This document shows positions 46,171 to 59,329 of a stretch of DNA of 64,000 bases, in pieces. Both the position numbers and the translations under genes were made by a program. Location: NCBI GenBank assembly GCA_038501785.1, contig JBAMJR010000040.1, forward strand, positions 3,481,001 to 3,545,000, read 5' to 3'. The notes under the pieces were generated by a model. It worked only from the letters and a program-made list of their open reading frames with translations, was not told the DNA's origin and ran no database searches. This DNA is from Myoxocephalus aenaeus. Taxonomy: Eukaryota > Chordata > Actinopteri > Perciformes > Cottidae. Position 1 is the stretch's first letter; every line of letters starts with the position of its first letter.

Positions 46171-46929
46171 GCGTGACTTGTAGAAAGATATCTGGGTTTG
46201 TACTGGCTCAGTAACGGCTGCGCTGCACAAGATCAGGTCACAAGCAGAGCAGGCTGAGGATTAACTATTTCATCAGCGTTTCCTCTCTGTGCTGAAGTCG
46301 TTTTGTTTTGTGTTTTTCTTTATACAAAATGCCACAAGTGTGCAGTTCAAGTCAATAGCACTAAATGTATTATTGTATAGTATTGTCAGAAATCCCCTAA
46401 TCCTTTTTTGTGGTGCATCATTATCTAAATCGTAACTTGAATGATGATGAAAACATGTGAGGGATGCAAGCAGCGACCCTCGATATTCCTGATTGGACCA
46501 CTAAATATCAGCTCACCTGTCCATCCGTTTCCAGGGGAACCAAATTCCAAAAAGGGTTCAGAACATTCCAGGTCGGGATCAGTGTCCACTTGAGCCCGAC
46601 ATCCCTCGGACAGCGCTGATGGTTTTGACTTGACTGCTTTTTCCTGTTTGACCTAATAATGATTCCATTGCGATACCAAATAAAACTAACATGTCCATGA
46701 GACGAACAATCTTGATTATAGAATATCAGAACAGAGAGAGCTGCACACACCTACACGCTCTCACTGAGCTCCTGTTGTGTGCTTGCAAAGCACCCATTCT
46801 CTGGCTGGAGCATGTGAAATGCACAGGAAAGTGGAGGTGAATCTTAAAATGTGAAAGTCCAGAATAAAAATGGTGCAAAAAAAGAAGATCTATTCACAAA
46901 TAATCAATAGATTTAAGTTATTTTCAGAA

Positions 46930-47180
46930 AGCAGTGGGGGGGGGGGGAACTTCCAGTAATTCCAGTGATGGGAAAGGTGCCTGGAGGGCAGAAAGAGAGC
47001 AGCGGCAGAGTCCCACTTTGGTGAGAAAAGTCCAGCAAGTCTTGAAAAAAAAGTCCAAAAAGCAGCCGGTGTGCGAGTTAAAAAGCGGCGCAGGGAGCTC
47101 TGAGTATCCCCCTGTCTGCAGTCAGCTCCACTGATGAACGGCTGCACTCCAGCTCCACTTAGAAAGGCACACAACCACTA
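46930..47180 (-). promoter_or_regulatory. sema3b: Candidate promoter / first non-coding exon of sema3b
   Basis: Unique, moderately GC-rich sequence. On the minus strand it reads like a 5'UTR (CAGAGCTCCCTGCGCCGC, TTTGGACTTTTTTTTC). It lies 6.6 kb upstream of the probable 5'UTR acceptor at 40311. No clear donor ends it, so the assignment is tentative. Confidence 0.25.
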
Positions 47181-47406
47181 TGCACACACATAAAACTCTT
47201 CCTAACACACACACGAGAGGAGTTCACACACGCACACACACACACACGCAGTTTTCACAGAAGCTGAGCAGAGTAGAAGTGCTCAGAGGGAGAGCAGGCA
47301 GTAATAATGGACTTAATTCAAGAGGGAGAGAGAGAGAGTGTGAGGGAGGGAGGGAGGGGTTGAAGAGAAGAGGGGAAGGTGGGGAGTGGAAAGGGGCAGG
47401 GACATG

Positions 47407-47408
<2 letters not shown>

Positions 47409-47476
<68 letters not shown>
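47409..47476. repeat. (GT)n microsatellite
   Basis: A perfect GT run of about 34 units. Confidence 0.95.
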
Positions 47477-47479
<3 letters not shown>

Positions 47480-47480
<1 letters not shown>

Positions 47481-48590
47481 GTATATTTGCATTGGGACCT
47501 GTCTAAAACGTCACTGTCTATCGGTGGGATCTGTGACTTTGATTAACATCTGATGAGACTTTAAAACCTCAGGACCCCAACACCAATAACCACGTGCAAA
47601 CCTCCAGCATTGAAATACTGCGCTAAAGCCCCCCCTCTCCCCGCCGTGATCTCATTCTTACTCGACACGATGCGAGCCAGGTTTGCTTGGACCTCTCTGG
47701 ATCAGTGGGACATGCGATGCACCGAGATCTGTTGTTGCACAGCGAGTAGAGGCCTCGAGTCACAGACATGACTGTGACTCGACGAAGAGGCCTGACTTGA
47801 ACCTTCCTCTGACAGACACATGACTCGACTCAAAAGACTTAAAAGCAGCATTGACATGCAGTGTGCACAAACAGAAAGACGGATGTCCTGACAACTGTCG
47901 GCATGTTGGTGTGGACAGCATGGAGGCTGATAAGCAACTGTAAATACAGTAAGAGGGTAATTTGCACCCATTTATAACATATGAGGGTTTACATAATCCT
48001 GTACAGAAATCAAAGTTGAAGTGTGGGTCAGATATATTCATGACAACCAGCCTCTGAACACATACGTGTGTGTGTGTGAAAAGCTTGATGTAAGAGTGAA
48101 AATGTCTCTTCTCACATGTCATACCAGCATTTTAGTCATTAAACATCTTAAAGTTCACATCTGAGAGTTTTTCTTAACTTTTTTTGTATTTGTTTTTGTG
48201 TTTTTACAGACAACATTGGCTGTGGTTGGCTTCACAGTCGGCTACAATGTATTCCTTTGATGACAAGTTTTCACGAGGGGAAAAAAAAATAATCAAAGAA
48301 TCCATTCAACTTGTCAAACAACTCCTGCAGCGTAATCCTCTGATGTCCACTGATATGCTCAGTATTTACTTCTGGATAGAGTTTTTTTTTACATTAAACA
48401 TTATGAGTTTATAGACAAAATTACCCACAGAGTTAAATGTTTTAATTGTGAGCCTGAATCCCAATCCTTAATTGGTGTACAGAGCTTGTTCCACCATTAC
48501 ACTGGGATGGTGTGTGTCCATCAATTCTCCAGTCGCCCCAGTCCTTTAGTCTTCATTCCTACGGCAGGTGCAGTGATGTGCTTGGCAACC
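47480..48590. other. Intergenic, nothing recognised
   Basis: No coding motif, transposon end or RNA gene was seen. Confidence 0.45.
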
Positions 48591-48592
48591 CT

Positions 48593-48594
<2 letters not shown>

Positions 48595-48673
<79 letters not shown>
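48595..48673. repeat. (CA)n microsatellite
   Basis: A perfect CA run of about 39 units. Confidence 0.95.
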
Positions 48674-48676
<3 letters not shown>

Positions 48677-49659
48677 CACCAGGGTAGGCTCCTTATACAG
48701 AGAGGTCATGGGTCTCACATTAGGGGGTCCACTGCAGTGTGTGTGTGTGTGTGCTGCCTTCACATTTCTAACCACAATGCACACTTGCCCTCAGTGCTTC
48801 AGTGTATGTGTATGTTTGTGTGTGTGCTTGCGCAGTATGTTTTCAGCCCACTGCCCGCCCCCTGCTGACCTGTCTGTCATAAACCAGTCTGATGTCTCTA
48901 CAGACTGCAGAGTGAGCGCTGTGATCCTGACAAAGGCTTTCGTCTCAGCCAGAGCCTCTGTTCTTTTGAAACAGATGAGGGCTCAGTTTCCTAATGGCGT
49001 TTTAGTGAATCTTTGTTTTATGGCAAGTCAATGAACCGAAATGATCTTTAGATTGGCGTGAGAACACAATCAGGCTGGTGTCTCCCACGTCGGAGTCTCC
49101 CCCTGTGGTCTTATTCAATTAAGGTATTCCATTAAAATGTATAGAACAGAAAAGTGGAAATCTATGTATCTTATTATATTTACCTTTGTATCCTGAAGTT
49201 CTGTATCAAGAATATTTAGATTTGTCATAGGGCTTTGAAATGTTTTGTATACATATAATGTATTTACCTCATTGTTGAATATATAATATATGTAATATTA
49301 CCTATGCAGAACACCTAACTTATATGTAAATAAAGTGGGTTGGGTTGACTCCCAGCTCACTACTTTCATAAAGTGGTTTATATTGCGTGTCGAAAGCAGG
49401 AATGCTCACATGACAGCACTAATTACTGCACTTTAATTAAATTTAAGGGAGTCTATTCTATTATTTTTAGACATATACAGAAATTCCCCCAAATACTTCC
49501 TTGAATATTAACGTATTAATACATTATTTTTAAAGGCTACCTTTAACATAACACATAACAAGTGCCTTAGTGTTTGAATACTGTGGAGGCAGTGTTCTTT
49601 TTGGCAGATAATCTCTGACTAAATATTTGGGTTCCGATAGTCATTTCAACATCTCAAGA

Positions 49660-50012
49660 TGTATCCGTGGAGTTCAGACACCAAGTCCTCTCCATTTTAT
49701 TAGAACACGTTGTCACTGCGTTCAATTTTGACGGATGTGCCCAGAGACTGTGTGGCTTTCGTTGGTTGGAACATTTGACTGAACAAGTGCAACAGAGGAT
49801 TCACCATGGTGTCATCCAACATTCTGCCCTCAGCCTCACTCAGTCCAGTAGCGAGCATGCGATGAATATTGCGATAGGCATTTTTCCATGCCCTTTGAAG
49901 ATTTGTTGGGAACACGGCCCCTGCCAGACCTCTTCATGGATGAGTATGTTGTTGAGGAGCCCAGTCAGCAGGCTGGTGATGCCCCTCTTTCTGGACCAAA
50001 CTGGCTTTGTAA
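49660..50012. other. Possible decayed coding sequence beside the MITE
   Basis: Both strands stay open here. On plus, MPFEDLLGTRPLPDLFMDEY is followed by VVEEPSQQAGDAPLSGPNW (49888 to about 50003). On minus, MFPTNLQRAWKNAYRNIHRM is followed by LATGLSEAEGRMLDD. Either looks more protein-like than the surroundings. I recognise no family and see no clear splice sites. Confidence 0.25.
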
Positions 50013-50211
50013 TGCTGTGTTCACACCAAATGCGACACAAATTATTTGCGCGACCAGATTACATGCAAAGTCAATGCACAGACGCGACAGGTTGCGAAGG
50101 CGCGAAATTTTCGCCGGGGCGGTGCGACTGACGCGTTTGAGGCGGCGCAAATAGCGCGAGTTGAAATATCCCAACTCTATGAGTCACGCGACAAAAAAAG
50201 TTGCATCAGCC

Positions 50212-50263
50212 AATCAGCGTTGAGAATCAGCGTTGAGAATCAGCGTTGAGAATCAGCGTTGAG
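50212..50263. repeat. 13-bp tandem repeat, four copies
   Basis: AATCAGCGTTGAG repeats four times without change (50212, 50225, 50238, 50251). The related sequence near 2.56 kb has a single copy. Confidence 0.95.
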
Positions 50264-50360
50264 AAGCTCCGCCCGTCACCACCGCCGTCTTGCCGTTGCT
50301 GAATCAAACTGCTGCTGAAGTAGCGCTGGTAGCGGCCGTCATTCAGACGCTGTTGTGGGA

Positions 50361-50700
50361 CTACGGATAATATTATGAACCCAGACACGATGGAGTTTGA
50401 TGTTCCGATGTATGTGGAATTTACACAAGTATAAAGCAGAACTAGTGGTTATTTCCATGGTGGATGGCAGAAACGGTATCCGTTTTACCGAGATAAGCCA
50501 GACGCAGTTCCTGGAGGAGTCGGTGAAATTCACCGAGCTGTGTGCGGCTACGGATGGTGTTATGAACCCAAACACGAGGGCGTTCCATGTTCCGACGTTT
50601 TTGGGACTTCCACAACAAGTATAAAGCAGAACTAGTGGTTATTTATTCCATAGTCGATACCGGAAAAGATAACTCTTTTTCACGGAGAGAAGCGGCGGCG
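50361..50700. repeat. Diverged tandem duplication, period about 188 bp
   Basis: CTACGGATAATATTATGAAC at 50361 corresponds to CTACGGATGGTGTTATGAAC at 50548. ATAAAGCAGAACTAGTGG at 50431 recurs exactly at 50621. Both units carry a short ATGAACCCA-led open frame. Confidence 0.8.
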
Positions 50701-50755
50701 ATAAGCCACGGCCCCTTTGTCGCGGCGCGATTTTGCGTTTGGTGTGAATACTGAA

Positions 50756-51990
50756 GAGTAAACTGAAGCGGTAAGCCCGACATGAAAAATGGTGTCGCAG
50801 CATAAGAGACATGCTAAGCTAACCATTCTATTAAGTTATGATTAATTCAATTTGACCCACTGTTTATGCTCTCTTCTAATCTCACATCTCTTTCTATTGA
50901 GCTGAGCTAAATCTACAGAGGCACTGTGCATTGTTGCTCCACCTCGATGAGGAATCCTGCAGGACAGATGCAGATTCTTCAAAAGCAAGGGTGGAACAAC
51001 GGATTCAACTGGCATTCCTGGCAGGCCGACCATAGCTGTAAAATCAGTTATGCCGTTGCGTTAGCGTGACACCTGCCAACATTACAAGTGTTAAACATTT
51101 GCTCAGCAGATGCAGAAATATCCATTCCCGCTGACCCCACATAAAACAAATTCCAGGACTAAGTGGATCAATAGCACCATTGCAACTATGTAGGCCGTGC
51201 TGCCAGCTGTAAACACATGCTAATCTCATCGATGTGAGGGGAAAAGGATGTGTGTTTTTGTGCGTGTGTGGGGTGAATTTGTCTATTAATAGCATCCACA
51301 GTATTGGGTCAGGAGTTTAATTTAGATGGGGTAGAACAAAAGGCCATTTTGGTGGTTTTTGGGGCTTTGTGCTTAAGGAGTGTGTGGGTATCGTCAATGA
51401 AGTGGGGCTGTGTCTGCAATTCCAGGAATAAAAAAGAAGATAAAATGCAGAACAGAACGATGACATGCATTAAGGACGATTGGAAAAATTCAAAAGACAT
51501 AAAAATAGGGTAGCTGGGCTAGTCAGGCTCAGCTAGCTGGCCCTCCATTTCCAGCTGTACTATATGTGTCCTGACAGGTCGTCCATGACTTGGTGCCCTG
51601 GCCTCCTGACACCGGGGATTATAGGGTTCCCAGTGGAGAGTGGCAGCAACGGAAAAGAAAGAAAGAGAGAGAGAGTGTTACAGTTAGAGGGAGAGAGGTC
51701 TTCCTTGGGAACCCTAGAGGCACAGAAACCTGTAATCCTCCCTGTTTCACTTTGATGTGATCACACCCAACTGAAAGGATGGAGGATAAGGGGGGTTGTT
51801 TGGCCTGTCAGGAGGGCAGTGTGGGTGGGTTGGTGGGAGGGGGGGGGGACTGACTGTGGTGCCAGGAGGCTCATAGGTGGGACACACACTCTCACAGGCA
51901 CGCAGTCACACACCATCTGGCTCTGAGGGTCACTGGGTGGATAAGACCACCTTCAAGCATAAGCTTTAGTGACACATTTTCACTCACACA
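50756..51990. other. Intergenic, nothing recognised
   Basis: No gene or transposon end was recognised. A poly-G run lies near 51841. Confidence 0.45.
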
Positions 51991-51997
51991 CAAGCAC

Positions 51998-52009
51998 ACA
52001 CACACACGC

Positions 52010-52053
<44 letters not shown>

Positions 52054-52111
52054 CCGAGAAGGTTCTGAAGGTCACTGAGTGGATTACAGCACCTTGCATT
52101 AACACAGTTTT

Positions 52112-52178
<67 letters not shown>
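51998..52178. repeat. Two (CA)n tracts
   Basis: CA runs at about 51998-52051 and 52118-52178, each followed by related text containing AAGG or GCTTGC. The spacer is 66 bp. Confidence 0.92.
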
Positions 52179-52181
<3 letters not shown>

Positions 52182-53051
52182 TGCAATAAGCAGTATTTCT
52201 CAGTGGAATGCACATCGCCCCACTAGTTCCCACCACTATTATATCTAGCTGGCTGATCACTAGATAATGAAGGCCTGTATCTGCTAGATGGGGTCTTTTC
52301 TTTAGGTCTGTGACTAAATATACCATCACATATGTATTAAGACATTATTACAATGTATTTTCAAACAGTATTAAACTAATATGTACACTGGCAAAGTCGG
52401 TCTAAACAATCTCTCTCCATTCATCATTATTTTCATGAAATACAATATGGAATATAAGAGTTGGAGAATGCAAGCAAGCAGAGGCTGGTTTTGATCCAGA
52501 AGTACAGCAAGGACCCTGTAATTCAGAGCCTCACTTTAATCAAACCTGGGCTTTTACATTGCTGCTATTTCTGAGAAAAAATTGGGATCACAGTGAGGAA
52601 GGATGAAAGATAACACCGGGGAAATCACCTAGTAAAAGACAGAAGCTTTAAAGTTCAGCCCGCACACACACTCAAATGTACAGTTTATAAAAGCCAACAC
52701 AAGCATCCGTTCCTGCACTAAATCAGCCACATTCTTGTTTTTATTTATGCAGAAGGTTTGAATGTGTTCCCTAAATATCTTTTACTTATTTTAACTTTTC
52801 TTATTTTAACATTTCCATTGTTGAGCATGTTGACATTTGGTTAATGTTTGTACAATGTCTATTACCTGACTGAGTAATACAGTACAACAGGGAGAGTGGG
52901 TGCATCGGAAATGTGGAATAGAAACTGACGGATATTTTTCTAATTCTCATGATCTTAAAGACATAACATCAAAACCCCCAAAATTGCCGTAAAAACGTTT
53001 GGATTTGGAGACATTTTAAGACGTTTTTTTGCTGAAAAGCAGGCCGATAAG

Positions 53052-53054
<3 letters not shown>

Positions 53055-53118
<64 letters not shown>
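53055..53118. repeat. (CA)n microsatellite
   Basis: A perfect CA run. Confidence 0.95.
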
Positions 53119-53119
<1 letters not shown>

Positions 53120-54330
53120 CCTCATTAAGGCCTGAGATGTGATAGCAGTGAGCAGACCCAACCAAATGATTCCTGATCCTGATGGGCACTGATCCAACCA
53201 GAGAGCTGCTCTCAGCACCACGGCAGATTAACGGCACACACACACACGTTCGCGTATGGAAACACACACACTTACCGAGGAGTTGTTGAGACACTATTAG
53301 TGTGTGAGGATGCACATGCTGTAGACCCCCAGGGGAAATCTGAGCCCACCTCGGCAATGAGCAGGTTTCATGAGAACATGTGTTCTGACACACAGGTGAT
53401 TCTGCTTGTCGCAATATGTAACATGCACACACCTCCTGCTGCAGTGTGACCAGAGTAGGTGGAGATATGAATCATATCATATGAAAATAAAAAATTAAAA
53501 AATCTGTAGAAATGTGTGGATTTGTTTCTCAGAAAGTAAGTTTCTCTGTAGGCAGAATTAATCCTCACATAAGGAGTTGTTGAAGCTCAACAAAGAAGAT
53601 GAGTAGGTGGTACAGGAAATAATTTAAGGATGAAAAAGAAATGCTAGTTTGACTTTGAACACTTTTTTTTATTCTGCTTCACACAAATGTTTGTGAGGCC
53701 TTCATATCAAATCAGTGTCAAAGCTGAAAACTAAGTTGGGAGCATAGAGAGGTCAGATAACTTTGTCCAACCAATTGCTGAGGATGCTCTTAAAGAAGAC
53801 ACATTATGCTCATTTCAAGGTTCATACTTGTACTTTTAATTTTTACAAGAACATGTTTTAATGTTACCAAAAACTCTTTTATTTTTCTCATACTGTCTCA
53901 ACACACGACAATTCACGACTCTGTTTTAGCGTGTTTCAAAGGAATTGCGTTGTTAAGCAACAGCTTGGGCCTATTTTTACTTCCTGTTAGCTGATGCACA
54001 GCAACTGGTCGATATATTGCATAGTTGTGGGCTCACAACTGTACAGAAATCCTGACGATTTGTTTCAAGGCACAGTTTCTGTGTGCTTTGTAATAGAAAA
54101 ATACATTACCTGACTTTACAATAACATTTCTCAATTTTCCGTTAAAAAAAACCAAAGCATCAGAGATTACGTTTTATTTTGTATTTCTTCAACACAACAC
54201 CACACGGTATCAGTAGAACAGATAAAAAGCATTCACAGACAATGTTAACCTTCACTTACAATCACTTTCCCAAAGTGAGGAATGCCAAAAATGCAGCTGC
54301 TCACTTCGCTCTGTCAAACAAGCAGAACAA

Positions 54331-54331
<1 letters not shown>

Positions 54332-54380
<49 letters not shown>

Positions 54381-54382
54381 AC
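54332..54382. repeat. (CA)n microsatellite
   Basis: A CA run with GCAC interruptions at its end. Confidence 0.93.
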
Positions 54383-54399
54383 ATCCATCAAACACGCTG

Positions 54400-57160
54400 C
54401 CTGTGATCATAACTTCTACAGCAGATTACACAAGTGGTTAAAGTACTTTTAGCTTTGCCATAATTGCGTTTTCACTTTTAAATGTAGGCTGTCAAAACAG
54501 CTGCTCGCACACAAACACTTAACATCCGCACACACACATACACACACACACGTACACACATTTCTTTCAGGTGTCCTGAGTGCCGTCGGTGTCTGGCGGG
54601 CCAGAAATCCCCTTCACCAACCAGTAATTGCAGACAGTCAGAGGGGGATATAATGAAGGGGCATGAATGAATGGAAGGTGAGATGCGTTGTAAGACAGCT
54701 ATATTTGGGAGTTCATCTCCATATCAATCTTTTAATAAAACAAGTTAAAGACACTGCCAAGTTGAAGTTTGTTTTCACACTGAGGCCACCCACAATGGGA
54801 CCTGATGAGTTATTTATTACAGCCAAAAGTGGTGGCAAAGAACAGGGAGGATGATAAGCAACAGGAAACCTCATAAACTTAAAAACTTGAAATGATGATG
54901 TGGAGCAGGAGAGAACGGGATATAAAGAAAACCACGGAGCTCGTTCACGTCCCTTCCACCATCATTTCAACAACTCAGATCCAACTTAAAATGTGCAGGT
55001 GCTCCAATCAACCCAAAGGTGACACGAATGCAGCAACAAGACCAGTATTATTTCTGCAAGTTTCAAGAAACTGATTAAATGAGCTTTGTTGTTTTATTGT
55101 GACTACCTGGTTAAGTGAGCACCTTTCACCTCTTCCTCTGAAATTCCACTACAATATGTTCAAAGTGCAATGTCACATCTACAGTACTAATGTACTGCAC
55201 AGGAACAAAAACCTACTTTTCACAGGAACTATGTGAACATTATTGCAAGTAATAATGTAAATGTGGCCCCCAACTTAAACTTTCGAGGCATTACGATCCT
55301 AAACATGTGAAATAAAAATCCAGATTGGAAATAAAGCCGTTTTAACACGAGCACTCAGCGAACTGAACAAGCTATTGAAGAACATTTCAGTCAACATTCA
55401 TTCCAGACACAAAGACAGGCAAAAAGGAGTCTCTCAGCCAGCCTCACACGTGTACACACACACACCAACGGTAGATGACACAGGGTGTGATTTTGAGTTC
55501 CCAGGGCAACTTGGGAAATCACCTCGTTATCATAGAGGCAACAGCTGTCATTAACATAGCCCCAAAATCACAGAGAACAAACACACGCAGACACACTAAA
55601 AAAGTTAAAATGCATTAAAACAAAATCTGAGATCTTTTATTTTTCTTCAAGAAATATGTAATGACTTTTATTTCATCTGATGCCAGCCTTGGCTAAAGAT
55701 AGAAAAAAAAAGTTCTTCTTTAGACAAGCACATCAACTCAATATGTGCAGACATCAACTCAATATGTGCAGTCCCCGCTGACGGATAGGAGGCATTATTA
55801 AGATGTTACACAGCAAGCTGCTCGATCGGGAGCTGTGTGTCACCTATTTTCAGACTTCAATTTATGGGAATAAATGTGCTGTGCATATTTCAAGCAGAAC
55901 CTGGTAGTTTATTCTATTTACGGTGCTAAATTGGGTCAAATATACAAGTTAGTCCACAAATATAATGAAATAATTTATACACCACAGCTGTGGATGGCTC
56001 CCTCCTTCCATCTTGTTTGAGGTTTACAGGTAGTCGGCCAAGTGGAGGAAGATTAGAGTGTTCTCAGTAAAGGGCCGCCCTGACCAAACAAACTGTCATT
56101 TCCCTGTTTTGACTCAGCTCTTTTTCTCCTTCCACCCCTACTTTCCTTCCCTCCTTCCACTCCTCCTTCTTCTTGGAGCCAACGTGTCAAAGGGAAAAAA
56201 CAAAGCTGTTTAAACTCTGAGCAGCATGAAAAGACAGAGGCAGGCAGGGAGGAAGTAACAGAGCGAGGGATGAAGGAGGGACACACTTTAGAGGAAAAAT
56301 TATAAAGATACAGACATTTAAATTGTACCGTCGTTATCTTCACATGAAAGAAGTGTTTCAGACCACATTCATGTGAGCAAAACCTCCTGCAAAACAGTGC
56401 ATCTCTAGTGGTGACATCATGCTGCTAAATAGGGAACCAAAAGGATTTAACCAATCACGTCATTTTAAAACAGTCCTGCTTTTATGCCTGTGTTAACAAA
56501 CCAAATTACCTTTTTCTTACTAATTTATAGCTTTCAGTGAAATCCCTCTTTGTCTAATGCCCATCCCTAACGTCCATGTTTCCACAGGAAATACATCACG
56601 TATAAAACGTAATGTCACCAAACAACAAGGCTTTAATAGAATGTAATTTTCTTTTCACAAAAGTGAAAAGTGCATTTTACATGATACGACTTGAAGGTAT
56701 GAGTTATGAGTTATGAGAAATATGAAGAAGCACTGGAGCTACGCCACAATAATAGAAACGTTGATCATCATGTCATCTATTCTTTAGACAGTTATATAGA
56801 AAATGGTCGTGAAGCACAAGATTTAAAAGAACTTTATTGCTTCACAACTTGACATGAAGGCAAAAAATAAATCCTGCTTCACCTTGTTTTGTATAAATCC
56901 CTCTTGATTCTCTTGGCAAGTGGGTTAGGTTATTATTACACATGATGGATGCCAACCTCTCCCATTGCATTGTACCATATGAGCAGTAATTCTTATCACA
57001 AAGAAAGATCTGGGACTTTAACTTGAATGTATATCACGAAAGAAAAAGAAACGGGAATGAAAGCTTGTGAGAGAAACAAAGTGGAGATGACAAGTAGAAA
57101 CAGAAGTACTAAGACACTGATCAGAAGCCGGTACTGATCAGTACATCCACCATGGAACAG
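54400..57160. other. Intergenic, nothing recognised
   Basis: No coding motif was seen. A 21-bp unit (CATCAACTCAATATGTGCAG plus A) is tandemly duplicated at about 55731-55772. Confidence 0.5.
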
Positions 57161-57164
57161 GACG

Positions 57165-57166
<2 letters not shown>

Positions 57167-57244
<78 letters not shown>
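57167..57244. repeat. (CA)n microsatellite
   Basis: A perfect CA run of about 39 units. Confidence 0.95.
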
Positions 57245-57246
<2 letters not shown>

Positions 57247-58257
57247 ACTGCCACTGACAGGAGCGATCAAGCTAATGCTCTATAAACATCAGCCAAGTCT
57301 CACACACACATACACGCTGTTCTCTTTTTGCTGTTAGCTCTTAAAAAAGAATAATTAGACTTGTCCTTATGTTTTAAAGTTTTTGCTCTCTACAGTGTAA
57401 ACATGTGGAACTTGTGAGTAACTGTTCTGTATTATTTGCACCGTCTCTCAGAACTGTACGGAGACTTTTCTTCATGCAGCAGCTGCTGTAAAACGGATTC
57501 AAGCTGAAAATATTCAATCTATCTTTGTGCCGATCGTTTGAGTATGTTGGGTTCAGAAGACAAGATCAAGGAAATTCTTGACTATGTATCATCGATGAGT
57601 TTTGCACGCAGCCTTGAATAATAACATGAAAAGTACTCCTCCCAAAACCTCATTTTACTAGATAATCCACAGAACCGCTCCAAAACAAGTTTTTATATGT
57701 TTATATGTTTTATACTTTTGTGGAAAGTAGTTCCAATGAAAAATCATTCAAAGGTTGTTTCTTTTTCAATCAAATTCCTTTTTTTCTAAATGTCTCCCTA
57801 GTTGGTGCAGCAACACAAGGATTCATCAGCCATCACTTCCCAAAATGGACACCTGGTTTCAACCACAGCCTGTGATTAATCAAGAGGCCTTCCAGCAGCT
57901 CTAATTTGCCTCATATGGCAGATAAATAGGCACGCCGCCCCTCTTTCTGTTTAAAAATGAAACCACAAGGCTATTTAAGCCAAGACGCTGCAGCCAGCTT
58001 TGCTAACGTGACTACTCCCGAACACATTAACTACACAGCCTGCAGCCTCCCTCCTGTGACCGCAGCACACCCGCTCCAATAAAAGAAGACAACAGCAGCG
58101 TGCTTCTCCGCATGTGCTATTACTTAATATGGATTGCAATGTTGGCTGAATCACGTTATATATCTACTCCAAAGCGAGGCCAACCATTTGTCTAAAATAA
58201 CATAAGAGATAGAAAAGATGACGTGGAAAAGAAGATGTGTGTGTGGCCATTGTGCTT

Positions 58258-58400
58258 CGATGTGAGGACCAGTTTCAGACTTTTGAGGACATATTTCAAT
58301 AGTGTTTTTCGGGTTAAGGTTGGATCAAGTTAAGATTACGCATTGGATTTTGTTAAAGAGGGATATTTATGGTATTTAAGTATCAACGTGTGTGTGTGTG
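58258..58400. repeat. Dispersed fish-type repeat ending in (GT)n
   Basis: GTGAGGACCAGTTTCAGAC, then TTGAGGACATATTTCAATAG and GGGTTAAGGTTGGATC, is similar in style to the copy at 21878-22130 and ends in a GT run at 58388-58404. Confidence 0.35.
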
Positions 58401-58679
58401 TGATTTATCTAATACCTGCCTATCAAGTAGCTGTTATGGATGCAGGTATAATTATACTTTGCAAATCTAGTTGCCGACCACCACCAAAACCTTAAAGGCC
58501 TTCTTTTAATGCAGGGCTTTGTTCTGTTTCAGTTCAGATCAGTGTGCCCTTCTGTGCAATAAGATAATACAATGATTTTAAACCATCTGATGTATTGGGT
58601 CTGTAAGTCAGGCCTAGCTTTTGACTGATTCAAATCTTTTTTGTCTAATTTTCTCAGTACTGCTTGGCAGCTTAAATCC

Positions 58680-59320
58680 ATTGTGGAGTGCCGCAGGGTT
58701 CTATTCTTGGTCCTTTCCTCTTCTCACTTCACATGCTTCCATTGGGTCACATAATGCAAACTGTCTCATCACTGCCATGCAGATGACACCCAGTTGTATA
58801 TACTCCTCAATCCCAATAAACCACAAGCCATATTCCCCTGCATAACTAAAGGAAATCAAAGAGTGGATGTGTGTTATGACGACTTACTGCTAGACAATAA
58901 CAATACAGACATTTCCCTTATTGGTCCACACTGCGCGACTGAAGTGCACAAACAGCAGCTAGGTTATTTAGTTCCTGGTTACTATGCCACACACTCTGCC
59001 CAAAACTTCTCAATCCCATTTGACCTGAAGAGCAGGTCAAGAGAGTTGTTCAAGCTTGTTTTCTACAATTAAGATAGATCTCCAAAATAATATCCTTTTT
59101 TTATATGGAGGAGGTCATGCAAGCTTTCATTTTTTCTAGACTTAATCACTCTTTGTGTTCCTGCCTCAGTCATAAGCAACTTTCACGGCTACGCCTGTTT
59201 CAGAATTCTGCCGCCAGGCTGTTAAAGGGCATTTACAAAAGGGAGCACATTATACGTGTCCCAGCATCATTACACTGGCATTACGGCAAGTTAGTAGCAA
59301 AGGGAAGTAATACTTGTTAA
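58680..59320 (+). pseudogene. Decayed L2-type LINE reverse-transcriptase fragment
   Basis: Pieces of the conserved reverse-transcriptase text can be read in changing frames: GVPQGSILGPFLFSLHMLPL near 58686, a DDTQLY-like GCAGATGACACCCAGTTGTA near 58779, LLLDNNNTDISLIGP near 58890, then the C-terminal block SRLNHSLCSCLSHKQLSRL followed by QNSAARLLKGIYKREHI and VPASLHWHYGK to about 59290. Parts between are deleted and several stops are present. This matches an L2/CR1-clade LINE. It is not functional. Confidence 0.75.
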
Positions 59321-59329
59321 ATGTGTTTC

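Larger units (their letters stand above)
50021..50748. mobile_element. MITE with TTCACACCAAA ends and internal repeats
   Basis: The left end TTCACACCAAATGCG is mirrored on the right by GCGTTTGGTGTGAA, length about 728 bp. The inside is CpG-rich. It contains CAGCGTTGAGAAGCTCCGCC, also present next to the MADF exon at 2.5 kb, so the element is probably a non-autonomous relative of that MADF-bearing (Harbinger-like) family. It holds four copies of a 13-bp unit and two diverged copies of a unit of about 188 bp. No transposase remains. Confidence 0.6.

Noticed and set aside
50212..50263. CRISPR-like array (13-bp repeats)
   Set aside because: There are no spacers: units are directly adjacent, inside a MITE, in a vertebrate genome.
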